A stretch of 64,000 nucleotides of DNA from Thunnus maccoyii (lineage: Eukaryota; Chordata; Actinopteri; Scombriformes; Scombridae): NCBI RefSeq assembly GCF_910596095.1, contig NC_056535.1, positions 20,600,505 to 20,664,504 of the forward strand. The letters run 5' to 3'. The stretch's first letter is position 1. Each line of letters begins with the position of its first letter. Positions 1 to 12,366 of the stretch are shown one piece after another. The notes under the pieces were generated by a model, which was not told where the DNA came from, searched no databases, and saw only the letters and a program-made list of their open reading frames with translations. A program made the position numbers and the translations under genes.

Positions 1-955
1 TCATTTCCTTACAAAAGGCCTTGCCACAAAAGCTAAAATCAATCCATTTACAATAACACATGCTTTCTCATCTCCCCCTCACCTACACACACACACACAC
101 ACACACACACCTCGGTACGGCCTATACACACGCCAGATCTTGTCGCCCCAGGAAATGGGCTTCATACATCTTGTCTGACTGCAATAAAGCAGTGCCTAAG
201 ATTCTATTTCCAATAAACGTCGACTGATTGGAAAACCCATTCTAATATCAATTTCCATCTGGGCCCTTTAAAAGGCAATCAGCATAGCTTCATCTCGGTA
301 TATCATGGGCTCCTTGAGATGATGACACAGCACTGGCTCTCTGCTTCTGCATAATGGCCTTCTCCTATCAAGGCATCTGCAATGAATAATACCACCCATG
401 AATGGGCTATTTAGTCTGTGTTCGCACAGATAGGGGCCACTTCTGTGAATATTAATCCAGGGTTTTACACTTCATATGGTTCTCTCAGGGCTGCACCATT
501 TTTCATTCGGAGGAGTAAGGCACTTAGTGTGATTTGGCACACTCATAGTTTGTCTCTAAGCTTTCTCAGAAGTGACAGTGGTGATTACCAATGGCATCTC
601 ACTTTGTTTAAGATGCCCAGTGCCCACAAAACAATGATTTAAGTCAAGGAATATCAATTTCAACTCTAAAAATACTGTCAACAGCTTACTACAAAGGTCA
701 GAGAGGAATTTCCACAATTGAAATCACACGAGGTAGGCGTGCCACTGCAGAAGTCACAACATCCAATTTCAACTTTCAAAAGCACTAAAAATAATATGTA
801 AAGTCATTTTTCACATTACATCAGAGTATGTGTTCATGGCAAAAGCCCCACTATAATCAGAATGCAACTCTACAGTCATCATGATGGTAATAATCTTTGG
901 AACATCTGCCATATCTGTAAAAAAAAAATAAAGGCCAGATGTCTCATTGTCTCAC
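1..955 (-). other. foxj3 intron 2, right end (gene continues off the left edge)
   Basis: This is intronic sequence downstream of the first coding exon. It contains a dinucleotide repeat and otherwise low-complexity A/T-rich DNA. I see no exon in it on either strand. The stretch 120-400 is less repetitive and could be constrained, but nothing in it can be named. Confidence 0.6.
85..111. repeat. (AC)n microsatellite
   Basis: About 13 uninterrupted AC units lie within foxj3 intron 2. Confidence 0.95.
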
Positions 956-1276
956 CTTCCAGCCACTGCCCGCCTCCCTGTAGTAGGGAAAGTTATCACA
1001 GATCCACTGATAGATCTCACTCAGTGTCATCTTCTTCTTTGGCGAGCTGTTGATAGCAAACGTGATGAGGCTGGCGTAGCTGTAGGGCGGCTTGCCGTCT
1101 TTGTGCTGCTGCACCTCCTCCTGGTCCAGCGTGGTGTTAGGATCCAGTAGGGTACTTTTCTTGCCCATGCCTGGTCCGTGGGCATTCTGGGCGTCCGCTT
1201 TGCGGATGGCTGCCTGCATGGTCAGCTGAGGAAGCCAATCCATGGAGGTCAGGCTACTCTCCAGCTCCGACGTCAT
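956..1276 (-). CDS. foxj3: Forkhead box protein J3, first coding exon (partial gene)
   Basis: This exon encodes the first 107 residues of a forkhead transcription factor that acts in the nucleus. The N-terminus [20 protein letters not shown] and the segment [20 protein letters not shown] are diagnostic of FOXJ3. The DNA-binding forkhead domain begins near residue 62 ([17 protein letters not shown]) and runs through the helix containing [12 protein letters not shown] to GSGWK. There the reading frame meets a consensus donor (GGAAG then GTGAG) in phase 0. The second half of the forkhead domain, including recognition helix 3, lies beyond the left edge of the window. The start at 1276 is the first in-frame ATG after an in-frame TGA on the same exon. 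Human FOXJ3 isoforms have a short extra N-terminus that this exon does not show, so an alternative upstream start cannot be excluded. The identity is seen directly; transcriptional roles are family knowledge. Confidence 0.95.
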
Positions 1277-1464
1277 GGTGACGGCAGGCTGGACAGGAGG
1301 GGGTGGGGAAAAACTGGAGGTGACGGTAGTTGCTGTTGGAGCTCGGTGACTGATGGAGAGTGGACCAGGTATGGAATAACAAATGGAGACAGCTGACGGG
1401 TTGAGGATGAAGTCGGGGCTCCCTCAGCTCAGGACATCAGCATGGCGTCTTCTCTAGGTGAACT
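1277..1464 (-). other. foxj3: foxj3 exon 2, 5' untranslated part
   Basis: On the minus strand a pyrimidine-rich acceptor (tgtttccccag) ends at 1465, so the exon starts at 1464. The frame of the foxj3 ATG is open upstream without another ATG and then meets a TGA, as expected for 5' UTR. No strong promoter signal is seen here, which fits an internal exon spliced to a distant first exon. Confidence 0.7.
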
Positions 1465-1849
1465 CTGGGGAAACAGGAGAGAGACGTGCCTTTATCAGTC
1501 AACTGCTTTTTGTTACAACAAACAACTAAACATTGGAAATTTAAAAAAATATGTATTTCAACAGTACTGCCTGGAACTGGACGGGCCAATCACAACCGTC
1601 TATGTAATATGAGGTAGGTTTGGGAGTTGTCCGTTGTTTGAGTTTGACTGTTGTCAATAAAGTTGAGGGAAAAAAAATTACAGAGTGCAACAAACCAGCC
1701 TCAAGAAACTCAGATCAAGCCGTCAAACTAGGCAGTGCTGATCAAATATGAATTAAGATTCAGTCACTGCATCGCCAATTTCCCACTTCAAATGTTTTAA
1801 TGAACATATTTTAGTGTACCGTTAAGCTGTAATTTGCTCTGATCGGTTA

Positions 1850-2037
1850 TAAGTTCGGTCTGGATTTGAAAAGTCACGTCACCAGTTCATTGCTCCGATT
1901 GGTTGTGGGACTATCCAATTGCGTCCAGAGGCATTTTGGTCTGCCCGTTCATAACGCCCCCTTGGAAATTGAAAATGAACTGAGAGTTTCCAGACTAATA
2001 CGCATTTGCGAATCAGTCTGGCGATGCCAGGCTAGCA
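1850..2037. repeat. Probable teleost interspersed repeat
   Basis: The stretch contains the motif 'gagtttccagactaatac' followed by 'gaatcagtctggcgatgcc' and 'aggctag'. These halves can pair with each other (ccagact / agtctgg). I recognise this style of sequence from dispersed non-autonomous DNA elements of fish, but I cannot assign a family and the left boundary is uncertain. Confidence 0.4.
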
Positions 2038-2700
2038 GATAACAGCATCACGAAGAAATGTAAGTGAGGAAGCAACTGTGAACAGCTCGTCCAACATCAA
2101 AACCCAAGTGTCTCTGTGCGGTATGCTTATATTCGCTGTGCAGGAGATCACAAGCCCACCACTTTCTGCACCACTTGCTGCTCTCAAAGCTGACTCATAG
2201 CTGGGACTCCATCTGCACAGAGAGAGAGTAAATGCCAGGCAATTGTTTTCACAACTGCCAGCCAAATGGGGGAATGGCTCAGGAGGAATTCCGACTCTCT
2301 TGAGGGTAGTAAACCCCCTCTCCTTTCTTCCCTGCCTTCCAGCTCGACTGCCTCCTCCCCCCCCAAACGGAGCCTCTGCCGTAAACAAGCCAGCCAGTGT
2401 CGTCTTGCAAACTGTCCTCAGCCCTGTTCGTGTCTGCCGTGCTGTGCGGTGTGCAGCCTGCAACAGCCTGTCTCTCTGTCCCTCTCGGCACACTGCCCTC
2501 CCTGTCTTAAAATAGAGGAGCAGAGTAGAAAGGCCTAAAGTTACAAACGTAGGTGAACGTGGGCATCTGTGGAAAATAAAAAACCTGAGCAGAAAGACAC
2601 CGTAATCTGGTTGAGGGGGAATATTAAAACAGGAAGGAGAATGAGGAATCCTTCCTAAATAGTGGGATTTTTCTTTTGACTGAACATGCTCACACAATTA
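2038..2700. other. GC-richer unannotated segment in foxj3 intron 1
   Basis: The segment is visibly richer in G and C than its surroundings and includes long pyrimidine runs and a 221-codon open frame on the minus strand with no recognisable domain. It lies about 600 bases upstream of foxj3 exon 2, so an internal promoter or alternative first exon is possible. I found no convincing minus-strand donor site to support that. Confidence 0.25.
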
Positions 2701-2733
2701 AGTGTGTATGTGTGTGTGTGTATGTGTGCGTGT
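2700..2733. repeat. Imperfect (TG)n microsatellite
   Basis: TG units are interrupted by 'tatg' and 'cg' variants. Confidence 0.85.
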
Positions 2734-5129
2734 GCAAGCTTGAGTGCGCACTCAGGCTGTCAGGCCTGGAATAAATACAGTCTTGACAGCACTCAATAGG
2801 TCAAATACCAAATCTTTCAAAAATAGTATTTGTGTGCAATGTGGAAATGTATCCAATTCATTTAACACACATTATCAACCTGTTCGAGATCAATCTTAAA
2901 TATTTTTGCTAAATACTATTTATCAAAATGACACTGATAATTTTAGTCTTTATGAAAACATTACTTTTTCAAAAATGTCTGAAATATTTTGAGAGATTTT
3001 ATCTATTGGCACGGTTCGCATGTAATATTTAAAATCTGAAATTTAGTTAATCAGCAAGTCAAAAAGCTGGTGCATACATTTTAAAAAAACAATTTCATGG
3101 GCTTCTGCTGTCAATATGAGGTACAGCAGGAATAGTTAGAAATTCCTAAATTGGACAAACTGCTTTGGCGGCAGTTGGTCAGAAGCAGTTTGTGGTTGTC
3201 CCTTTCAATTGATCTCTCACAGCGGGGGTTAGCTATCAGTGTAGACAGGCAGAGCCAGATGATGAAGGCATTTTTCATACATCCAAACAGAATTCTGAGA
3301 AGGGAAAGACCAAATCCAGTTGGGGGAGATCATTAATGGACTGGAACATTTGCCTGTTACATCCTAAAATCTTCTTTTATGATCAGTGTTGGGGTTAATA
3401 AGGCACAGTAAAGTTTCAAATTAAAGTTGTTGTTTTTTTTTTCTGGATGAAAATGCATTTAAATTTTTATTCCTTTGATTTCCTTCCTTTATTTCAAAGT
3501 GATACTTCACCTTAAATCTACCCTTTGAGTATCAAACGTTTACCCCCTTTGGCTCAAAAGATGGCTGTGAATATATTGCAGTTTCTTCACTAAAAGGAGA
3601 ACAGCAGCTATAGTCACCTAAAAAAAATGAGGTCTTTAATGGAAGAAATATAACGCCAAAGGTACAATCTTCTCAAACTGCTCCTGCAGCATAATTCACT
3701 CCTGCTCTATCCATCTGTATAATCATCTGCATGTTTCAAACAATAATATTTTTGACAAACTATGGCCGAATATGCTACTTTTGTTGATTCAGAGCTTTAA
3801 GAGGGGTAATAATTTGACATGGAATAAGTGCATTTAGCCATATTTTGGCAAAATAATGAATGTTCTGAACACACCAAGCATGAAAGATGGATGGCAGGGA
3901 CGCAAATTATTGTGCAAAAGATGTTTGAGATGTTGATGTTTTGATACTTTACTCCCAGTGTCAATAGCCATGTTTGAAAAACATGACAGACAAACATTTC
4001 TCTCCTTCAATGATAAAAATCCAACAAACTTTTTACAGCCACCTCTCAATTCTCTTGATACTCAAAAGACAGATTTGGGGTTTCACGTCTGTCTGTTCAC
4101 TTGGAAAAGAACTGTGCATTAATCTTCATTAACACTTGGATCATGTTTATTCACAGGTTAGAAGCAATTCCTAACCTCTGCACTCATGAGCAGACAGATA
4201 GATGAGCAGACTTGCTAACTGACTGTCGACAGGTGAGTCAGCCGAATGGGAGAACAGTTCCTCATCCCTGAAAAGACAAACAAATGAAACACAAAATATC
4301 TCCACCCTGTAACTGAAATAAAAAGGTGACTCACTGGCAGCTAATGGCGGTAATTTTCCTCTTTAAATGGCAGCCTATTGAAATACAAAACAAATTAGAT
4401 TTTGAATATGTATCTATATACCTGCCTAATTGAATATCTGCAACATCACTCAAAAGGGCCCAAATGTATTATTAACGTACACCTTTAAATCAAGCTCCAT
4501 CCATCTCGCTGTTAATGTTAAAGACACTGATCACAGTTCAGTCTGCAGCACATATGATTAAACGTTTACCACACTGTTAATATAAACAACGCAGAGCTTT
4601 CTAGTTTGAAATATTCAACACTCACACCACAGATAGAGCTCCATAAAAAGCTGACATTTCAGCAACAATCACTAATCTTAACCTATTCTGCTACAGTGAA
4701 GACATCACTTGCTTGTTAACAACATTGAGAGATATGTAGGATATGCAGAACGTGTCACCTCCTTCTTGAGGCATATCTAATACTTTGTCAACAACTTTCA
4801 ATTTAAAGCAAACAATTCAACAGCACTACAAACCACAGCCTTCAAAATGACCAGGGATTTTATTCATTCCTGTGATGCAGAGTTGAAAAAACTGAATATA
4901 ATCTTCATAAAGATTATTGCAGAGCTGTCTGCAGTAGATTTAGCTACTGTAGGTGTACAGAATAACTGGCAGCTCAGTGTAAGTATCTGTAAAATTTTAA
5001 CTCCTGGTGGCCTCGGTGTAAACACAGAACCCTGAGTGTGAATGGGGGTAGCAAGGAGGAGAAAGCAGGCAGACCCTTCTGGTGGCTGCCGGAGGTGAGC
5101 TGACAGAGGCAAGGGTTGATGAAAGGCAC

Positions 5130-5350
5130 TCCGCCCGCTACACGGAGATGCATGCCATTTGACCCTCCACGCTAATGATCCAGCTGCTACATAATCTGCG
5201 GGGCAAAGTCAGTGTCTTAATTAGAGAACCTTGGGCTGTGGCAGGAATGATGAAGCGCAACACAGCCAGGCAGTAAGGCGGCCCCCCTGCTGCCTTCATT
5301 AACCTACCAGGCTGCGGGACAGTCAGAGCAGGGACAAGCCCCAGCCTGCT
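5130..5350. promoter_or_regulatory. Possible conserved non-coding element
   Basis: The block is non-repetitive and of mixed composition, with homeodomain-like cores ('cttaattagag', 'gctaatgatcc', 'cattaacctacc') clustered in about 200 bases. It sits inside the first intron of a transcription-factor gene. The idea rests only on composition and motif style; I have no alignment to show conservation. Confidence 0.2.
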
Positions 5351-5935
5351 GCCGCGTCAGAGAGGACTGTCTGAGTTAGAGAAGAAAAGCCAGGGGAGAT
5401 GGAGCAGTAGGGGAGGGTGTGAAGGGCACAGTGATGCTGGCATCAGGCCTGGTAAAGAGCAGAAGTAGCAACAGCGTCTGCATCGGGGCCGCGAGTTCAG
5501 ACATTATGATTATGAGCCCAAAGGGAGCAGACTGTGATCCCACGCACACACGAAGCCGCTTTGATCTGGCTGTAGGAAAATGGGGTTCCGTCACTGTCAC
5601 TGCCGCTAAAAAAAAAAAAAATAAAAAAAAAAAGAGAGAGAAAAGAAAAAAGAAAACTTCTTTCTCCCTCTCTCAACTTTAATTTGTTTTTTAGAGTGGA
5701 GCACTGAGAGCATTTTCGAGGGCTGAGAGGGAGAAATGGACGGTCAAATTCATTCTCTATTCAACACTCAAAGTTTCTTTATCCTCCGGGGATTAATGGC
5801 AGATTTAATTCTGAATGAGAAATTGAAAGCCTTTTTGAAACATCTTAATTTAAGTTCTTGACAGGACTTATCGTTTCTGCTGCCAACAGAGCATTGACAG
5901 CAAATCAGTGATTGTGTTTTGTGTCTCAGCTACTA

Positions 5936-6495
5936 AAGCCTAGTCCAAACGTACATGGGTATTTTTGATAACGGGGTTTTTCCCTTCTTCATTCTAAAAA
6001 AAAAAAAAAAACAATCCACACAAGCACAGTTTAAAAAAAAACAAAAAACACACCTCTGTCGAAATGAAAACGCAGAAACACTGTCAAGAACGTGCCAAAC
6101 CAACAGACAGTGATATAACCAAAACCCTAAAGCCATGTTGGCCAATCAGAAGCCTGCAAAAAAAGCTATTTCCAGTAGACTTCCTGCAATGGTGCATTCT
6201 GACACCTCTGTTCCTCAATATAGTGGAAGAGGAAGTGTAAATTTATGTGTAAACATAAAAAGTCCTGTTAGCAACGTTAGAATGAGCACTATTTTGGCCA
6301 CATCCACCATTGCACAAAATGTCACCTCGTCTACACAAAAGGAAATAACCGCACACTCTGACGTCACAAGCCAAAAGTTTTCCAAAAGGTCAGTTTTCAG
6401 TGATCTAAAATGCAATTTGCATGCGGATGAAGAGGCAAAACACATAGAAAAAGCAATGTTTTCAAAAATACCCGTGTATGTGTGGACTAGGCTTA
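5936..6495. mobile_element. MITE with about 35-bp terminal inverted repeats
   Basis: The left end reads 'aagcctagtccaaacgtac' followed by 'atgggtatttttg'. The right end, reverse-complemented, reads 'aagcctagtccacacatac' followed by 'acgggtatttttg'. The ends are clearly inverted copies about 560 bases apart. The interior has no transposase frame, so the element is non-autonomous. A target duplication is not clear; flanks 'taaa' and 'ttaa' are compatible with a decayed TTAA. Confidence 0.8.
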
Positions 6496-7563
6496 AGTCA
6501 ATCAAACTGACAGCATGATTATTAAACATGTGCCAGGCCTTCTTTTATTCAAGAATTCCCAATGAGGCAAAAAGCTGACTAACAACCAGGGATTACTCAA
6601 CACAACATACTAGATTACGTCAACGTCATCGTGTTTGGCAAGTGCGTACTGAGATGCAAGTCAGCAACTGCGTCATAAAATCAATGCAGTTCCCCATGCC
6701 CACTATTGCAAAATTAGCAAGCACTTAAAATTTTTAGTACCCCTAACAATATGTAATTAATATTTCAAGAATGATACTGTTACAATGAATGACACTTACT
6801 GTCTTCAACATTTTATATCGTAAAATGATTAACAGCTACTTAATCTAATTCTAATTGGGAAGTACGGAGGTTTTAAGTGTCTACGTGTGTTTGTATGTAT
6901 ATATCTGTAATTGGGTCAGTATGCTTTAAACTAAGTGCTCAGTGTGATCCAACAGCATCCGAAAACCTCCTCCCCTTACACCATCTCGATGTTGACGGTG
7001 GGAGGGCTACATCCAACAATTTTTGTAAGATTCTGAAACCGACAACAATCACACAGACTTTAGGCCATGATTAGCCAAGTGTGTGAAGGGGAAGAAAGTA
7101 AGCAGGGTTCAAGATCTCTCTTTTTGTTAATTCTTCACAACTTGTATCACACCATGAATGCCTAGGAGGAAAGGCTGTGTGCTGTTATCCCCAAATGAAC
7201 AATAATCCCATCTCTCTCTCTGTGTGTAAGGGCAGCCCTTTATTACATCGCAGCCATTTGGACCAGCTACAAATGCTTTTGCTTCGGATGTGGTCAGACA
7301 AATATCATACGAACCAGTTTAATTTTAGCATAAGCTTTACGTGCAGAGGTTCAAACTAATTCACACGGGAGGTTTTGGTCTGACTGAGCAAGGTTTCTCT
7401 GGTGTGCTGCTGCAACCTAAATTAGAAAAACAACTTTCAAAGAAGCTATTGGGTGATAGTTTGTGTAACAATTTATAAGCTTTTTATATAATCATATCAT
7501 GACAAAATTCTCATATCGAAACTTTAGAGTTCACAGTTCCCGCATCCAAATATAGTTATATTT

Positions 7564-7898
7564 TGGTAAATGATAAATGGACTGTACTTGCATTGCGCCT
7601 TTCTAGTCTTCCAACCACTCAAAGCGCTTTTACACTACAAATCACATTCACCCATTCACACACATTCATACGCTGAATGGGTACGAGGGCTACCATGCAA
7701 GGTCCCAACCTGCCCATCAGAGGAAGTCTAATCATTCACACACATTTGTACACTGATGGCACAGCCATCAGGAGCAATTTGGGGTTAAGTATTTTGCCCA
7801 AGGACATATCGGCATGTGGACTGGAGGAGCCGGGAATCAAACCGCCGATCTTCTGATTAGTGGATGACCCGCTCTACCTCCTGAGCCACAGCTGCCCC
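7564..7898 (-). mobile_element. tRNA-derived SINE
   Basis: On the minus strand the element starts 'ggggcagctgtggctcagg' and then 'aggtagagcgggtc', a tRNA-like A box, followed about 35 bases later by 'ggcggtttgattcccgg', a B box (consensus GGTTCGANTCC). The body ends with a segment whose plus-strand reading is 'aatggactgtacttgc'. This is a very common teleost repeat type. The pol III boxes are seen directly; the exact family name is not assigned. Confidence 0.8.
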
Positions 7899-7983
7899 AA
7901 TTTTACCAAAATTATCACATTGGAACATCTTTACGACTTGGACACATAACATGTTTTTTAATTCTAGGATTTTGCAACTATTT

Positions 7984-8283
7984 AAGGGCTGCAAATAGTG
8001 ATTATTTTCATTATCGATTTACTTTCTCGAGTAATTGTTTGTCTATAAAATTGAAAATGTCTTGTTTTATCTGATCAACAATCCAAAATCCAAAGATATT
8101 CAGTTTACTATCATGGATGACACATAAAAGCCTCAAATCCTCACATTTGAGAAGATGCAACCAGCACGTTTGGCATTTTTGTTTAAAAATGACTAATACC
8201 ATTATTATTATCATCAAAATTGTTGCTGATTAATCTTCTGCCGATCGACTAATGAATTGATTGACTAATCGTTGCAGCTGTAA
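7984..8283. mobile_element. hAT-type MITE
   Basis: The left end is 'agggctgcaaatagtgatt' leading into 'attttcattatcgattta', and the right end is '...gactaatcgttgcagct'. These are inverted, diverged copies (agggctgcaa / ttgcagct). The 300-base body is A/T-rich without coding capacity. The 'agggctgcaac' terminus is typical of widespread non-autonomous hAT families of fish. Confidence 0.7.
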
Positions 8284-8507
8284 ATGACTGTGTACCATGG
8301 TATTTTGATTGGTAAGTACTGTAAATATCATCCACCAGAATGCAGCACATCCGCAGGAAATGTTTAGTGATTTTGTCTTGTGTGTCTCTTTTTTTTTTGG
8401 CTAGCAACAACATCTAGTGTTACAGTTTCTTGCCGTGTCCATGTAAATGCTTCATTACCACCAAGGATAGCATATCATTTTCATTTTCTTTGCCTTCACT
8501 TACAACA

Positions 8508-8640
8508 GGGATGGGACGTTAACCGGTTTTACAACTTGCCACAGCAAAAAGAGCCTGATGGTAATTATAGTGTTCCATGTTTTAATTATTATTTTATTGC
8601 ATCAATTCTTTTACTGTGATGATCTATTGTCCAGCAGTGA
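8508..8640 (+). mobile_element. Possible hAT-like terminus
   Basis: The sequence 'agggatgggacgttaaccgg' followed by 'ttttac' resembles hAT-type ends seen in fish. No matching right end was found nearby, so it may be a solo or truncated end. The same bases are the first block of the speculative spliced frame discussed in the findings, which argues for caution there. Confidence 0.35.
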
Positions 8641-9109
8641 CCAAACATAATCAACAGCCTCCCTAAATAGAGCGCGCAGGTGCAGCATGCAGTTTGTACT
8701 GACTACATTATTCTGCTTCAGTAAAACTACAGGAAAAGTCAGTTCAGATCGCAAGCTTTTTCACCCTCGTAAGACGAATCTGAATGATCTGGTTTCATAA
8801 TATAATCATAGATAAGAACCCTAATGTGTGTAAAATACAGATGTTACAATAAGTTTTGTGTTCAGTGAGCAACATTTTAAACGTATTGTAATCTGCATGA
8901 TTACAGACTGATGCTTTATGGTAAATGCAATGCAGTTAACATTTACTACAAAAGATGTAAGGCCTGTTCTTTCTACTATTTACCAATTTTCCACCATTTC
9001 TTAACAAATTTCCCCCCATTTCCTGCTGCAAGACGACAATGTTGATTGGGTAGATAGGGGAAGTAAACCCACATGAGCTGCTGATAACACTGCAGATCAT
9101 CTAGAGTCC

Positions 9110-9345
9110 CTTAAATTATTAATGTAAAGAAAAATAATAAGTGGTGAAACTACAAAATGTATGTGCTGCTAATACATAGTTCACCTTAGCAAGCTTGTGC
9201 AATGTTTCAGCCTGTTGACTAAAAATTGGTATGTTTATTTTCATAGGAGCACGTACACAGCGTTGGCCAACGCCACATACCACAGCATTTATAGCCAAAG
9301 GTTGTTTGCAAGACCTGTCCCAACAGAATGATGTAACATTATACT
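9110..9345 (+). repeat. Diverged duplicate block, copy A
   Basis: Copy A shares ordered blocks with copy B about 1.7 kb downstream: 'actacaaaatgtatgtgctgc' style sequence, then 'tatgtttattttcatagg', 'cacgtacacagcg', 'ccaacgcc' and 'atatagcc'-like ends. The two copies are well diverged but collinear over about 230 bases. What the unit is remains unknown. Confidence 0.5.
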
Positions 9346-10799
9346 TTATGAAACTGCTAAGCTTTTTCCAGAGAATACAGTGGGTGTTTCTAAATCACTG
9401 AAAGTGTTTTTTTTCTGCACTCTATGGTACAGTATGAAAAACACCTTGCAGAAGACTTGACACCTGCTGAGACAGGTAATCCATCTTAGCGAACATGCTC
9501 AATTTAGCCTTTATTAAAATTATTTTATAGTGGCTCATTAAAAAAAATGCTGATATCTTGTGTTCTGTTGTGAAGCTCTGAAACACAGGACATCAAAAAT
9601 GGATGCTAAACTGTCACTAGAATCGCTAGAAATGTTAAAACTGTCACATCTTACAGTATCCTCCCTTAATATTGAATATTTGGTGTTAAAAATTCCCCTA
9701 CATGTAAAACAACAATGATGAACTCATCTGTGATTACTAAAAGACAAGCCTATTTGCAAGATTTGAGATAACCTACCCACAAAATATCAAATATTATATA
9801 ATAAACTCCCGCCTCTCTAGTCAAATTCAGCCTTATTCACCTTATGAATGAAACTAACACCCTCTCTCTTTCTAGCTTTGAGCAAAAGACATTCTGCAAT
9901 ACAAAGGGAACTACTGACTGAAGCAGAAGTAGAGGATGTACACTAAAGGGAAGTAAGTAAAACGAAAAAGGTAAATAAAGCTGGTTTTACTGTTTGAACT
10001 ACACTCCAGGTCCTCTCAGTTAAAAGAAAATCACATAAACAAAAATCTGGTTGCAGCACACATTCCCAGTGGGGAACAGCATTTAAAGACATGACATGAC
10101 ACCCCACAGGAAATGTTAGTCAAGGATAAGTAGCCTAACCGAAACAGACAGCATGCACACTTAATGTTTTCATCTGCCATTTCTGTTTAATAAAGTGAGG
10201 TCAATAAACTCGACTGAATTAATTTGTGCTGTGATTGACTAACCAAATCAGTTTACCTGTAAGCTAAGTGAATACAGGACCATAAAATGCAAGGATGAAA
10301 GTAGCGGACTAACTGCTAGCAAAGGCAGAAAGGACAGATTCAGATGTAGTATTAGGGGAGGGGGGAAAAAAAAAATCCATGTTTGTTGCTGGTGTGAATG
10401 AGTCAACACAGCTTGTTTGACATGGGTCCCCTGTGTCATTGTGTCTGTGCTTACTACGGCAGCCTATGGCGACGACACAAATATTAGCTGTTAGCCATAA
10501 TTTCCACTTTTCTTAAAAAAAGGGAAGCTGCTTAGTGTGACCCAACAACTTGACTTCAAAGTGAACAAGATACAGATTTCCGTCACATTACCAATCGCCT
10601 GAGTAAGCTCCCTCTCTTCCGTCTGCACTGTTCACCGTGTGTAATCCGTGTAGAAACAACACAGCTACACTGCAGCAACATTGCACTTTTTAGCAGCCGC
10701 ATGTACTGTATAAATATGCAGTTGCTGACCTTGTGTATGAACAGTAAGTATGACACATTTACCCAAGTCTGTTTACAATGATCAGCCAGAATCCCTGAA

Positions 10800-11050
10800 G
10801 GCAATAATAATAAAAAAAAACAACGTATGGTTAAACTATAGAATGTTTGTGCTGCAAATAGCATTTTATAATCTGATTTTCACCTGTTCTGGTAGATTTG
10901 AGCCCATTTACTTCTACATTTACTATTTTTTGTATGTTTGTTTTAATAGGGACACGTACACACAGCACTGACCAATGCCGCATTACATCATTAACATATA
11001 GCCTAAGCTGGTTATAATAATAATAATATAATAATGTAACAATAACATAA
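10800..11050 (+). repeat. Diverged duplicate block, copy B
   Basis: This block carries 'aaactatagaatgtttgtgc', 'tatgtttgttttaatagg', 'cacgtacacacagc', 'ccaatgccgc' and 'catatagcc' in the same order and orientation as copy A. It could be an old tandem duplication or two insertions of one repeat family. Confidence 0.5.
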
Positions 11051-12256
11051 CACTTTAAATGGGGCTTGAACCCATGTTGAATAAGAAGTAGAAGACACCT
11101 GCACTATGTACATGATTCAATACAGGTTTTTACAAATATTCTAGTTTAAATATTAGCATGATTAGAGCTAAAAATCAACTCAAACAATGTGATCATTCCC
11201 AAATGATCAATTCCCTTGTTGGTCACAACATTGCTTTTGGTTGGAGACACACTCTGTAATCAATGTCTTAGTGTTTAATTAAATTATACTCATCAATTTT
11301 TAAGGGTTCTGAAAAAGAAGAGCTCTGTTTTGTTAAGTAGCCTATTGTAGTAATAAAACATAGTAGGAAACTATTTGTCTTACTCTGGGATCACTTCCAA
11401 TGATCAGATATTAGAGTGAATTAAATAAAATATTTCCACCAGTGTTGGATTTATTTAAGTACAAATTCAAATTAATTAAGCTTTTCACCACACCTGAATC
11501 AGTTAGCTTTAGCAATATATCATCATACGTACTTATGTAATACATTTTTAATACACTGTTACAAATATTCTGATTTTTCTTTTGCTATTGATTCTTGATA
11601 GGCTGGTATTTCTCTTGGGATATATTTTGAGTACGCTTGCACCAAGTGCAGCTGCTTTTATCAAACGTAAGGATTATTCTACTTTCACTGTAATTTCCTT
11701 CATAGATTGTAATGTGCCATTTTGAGTTTCCAGTTTGTGGTTTCAACTCAGATGTCTATGAAATCACACCTACGTGCACACAAATACACACAAACGTATT
11801 AACATCCCACCACAGCTAGCCTATTTTATTTTCTACCTAGAACATCTATCTGCCTACCTAGAACAACTTCCCCTTGAATACCTGTGCATTACTGTCATCA
11901 TTTCCTCTCTGAGAAAAGAGTAGGTTATTCAGCTCACATACGCACTCCCACTTGCAGACACAGGACTGTTGATAGGTACCAGACCAGTGCTCTCCTGCAC
12001 TTATCTGCAATTTCCGCGATTAATCCCCTTTTACTGCAGTCATGGATCCGTCACGGGTAACACTCCAACAGCATGTGTCTGCTCAGCTACACAGACGCAA
12101 CCATTAGGACCTGTGATGGTTGTACTGCCGTATATGCTGCCACAGAACTGAAGACGTGCTGAACGCTGCATTAAAAACAATGTCACTAGGATTCAAACAG
12201 ACCACAATAAATATTTACACGACTGACTGTTAAATGCTGCCCAGACTTTGGTGTGT

Positions 12257-12271
12257 GGAGGGAGGGAGAGA

Positions 12272-12336
<65 letters not shown>

Positions 12337-12366
12337 AGAGAGATATAGAGAGAGAGAGACAGAGAC
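12257..12366. repeat. (GA)n microsatellite, about 110 bp
   Basis: Nearly pure GA units with a few GGGA interruptions. This is one of the longest simple repeats in the window. Confidence 0.95.

Noticed and set aside
2032..2697. 221-codon open frame on the minus strand
   Set aside because: It is the longest unspliced frame in the foxj3 intron but has biased low-complexity composition, no recognisable domain and overlaps the end of a repeat. Treated as chance.
6135..6518. 127-codon plus-strand frame
   Set aside because: It lies inside the MITE with inverted ends and reads through its right terminus, with no domain.
7790..7898. A tRNA gene
   Set aside because: A and B boxes are present but the tRNA fold is degenerate and continuous with the SINE body.
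12257..12366. CRISPR or other structured array
   Set aside because: It is a simple dinucleotide repeat without unique spacers, and the genome is vertebrate.
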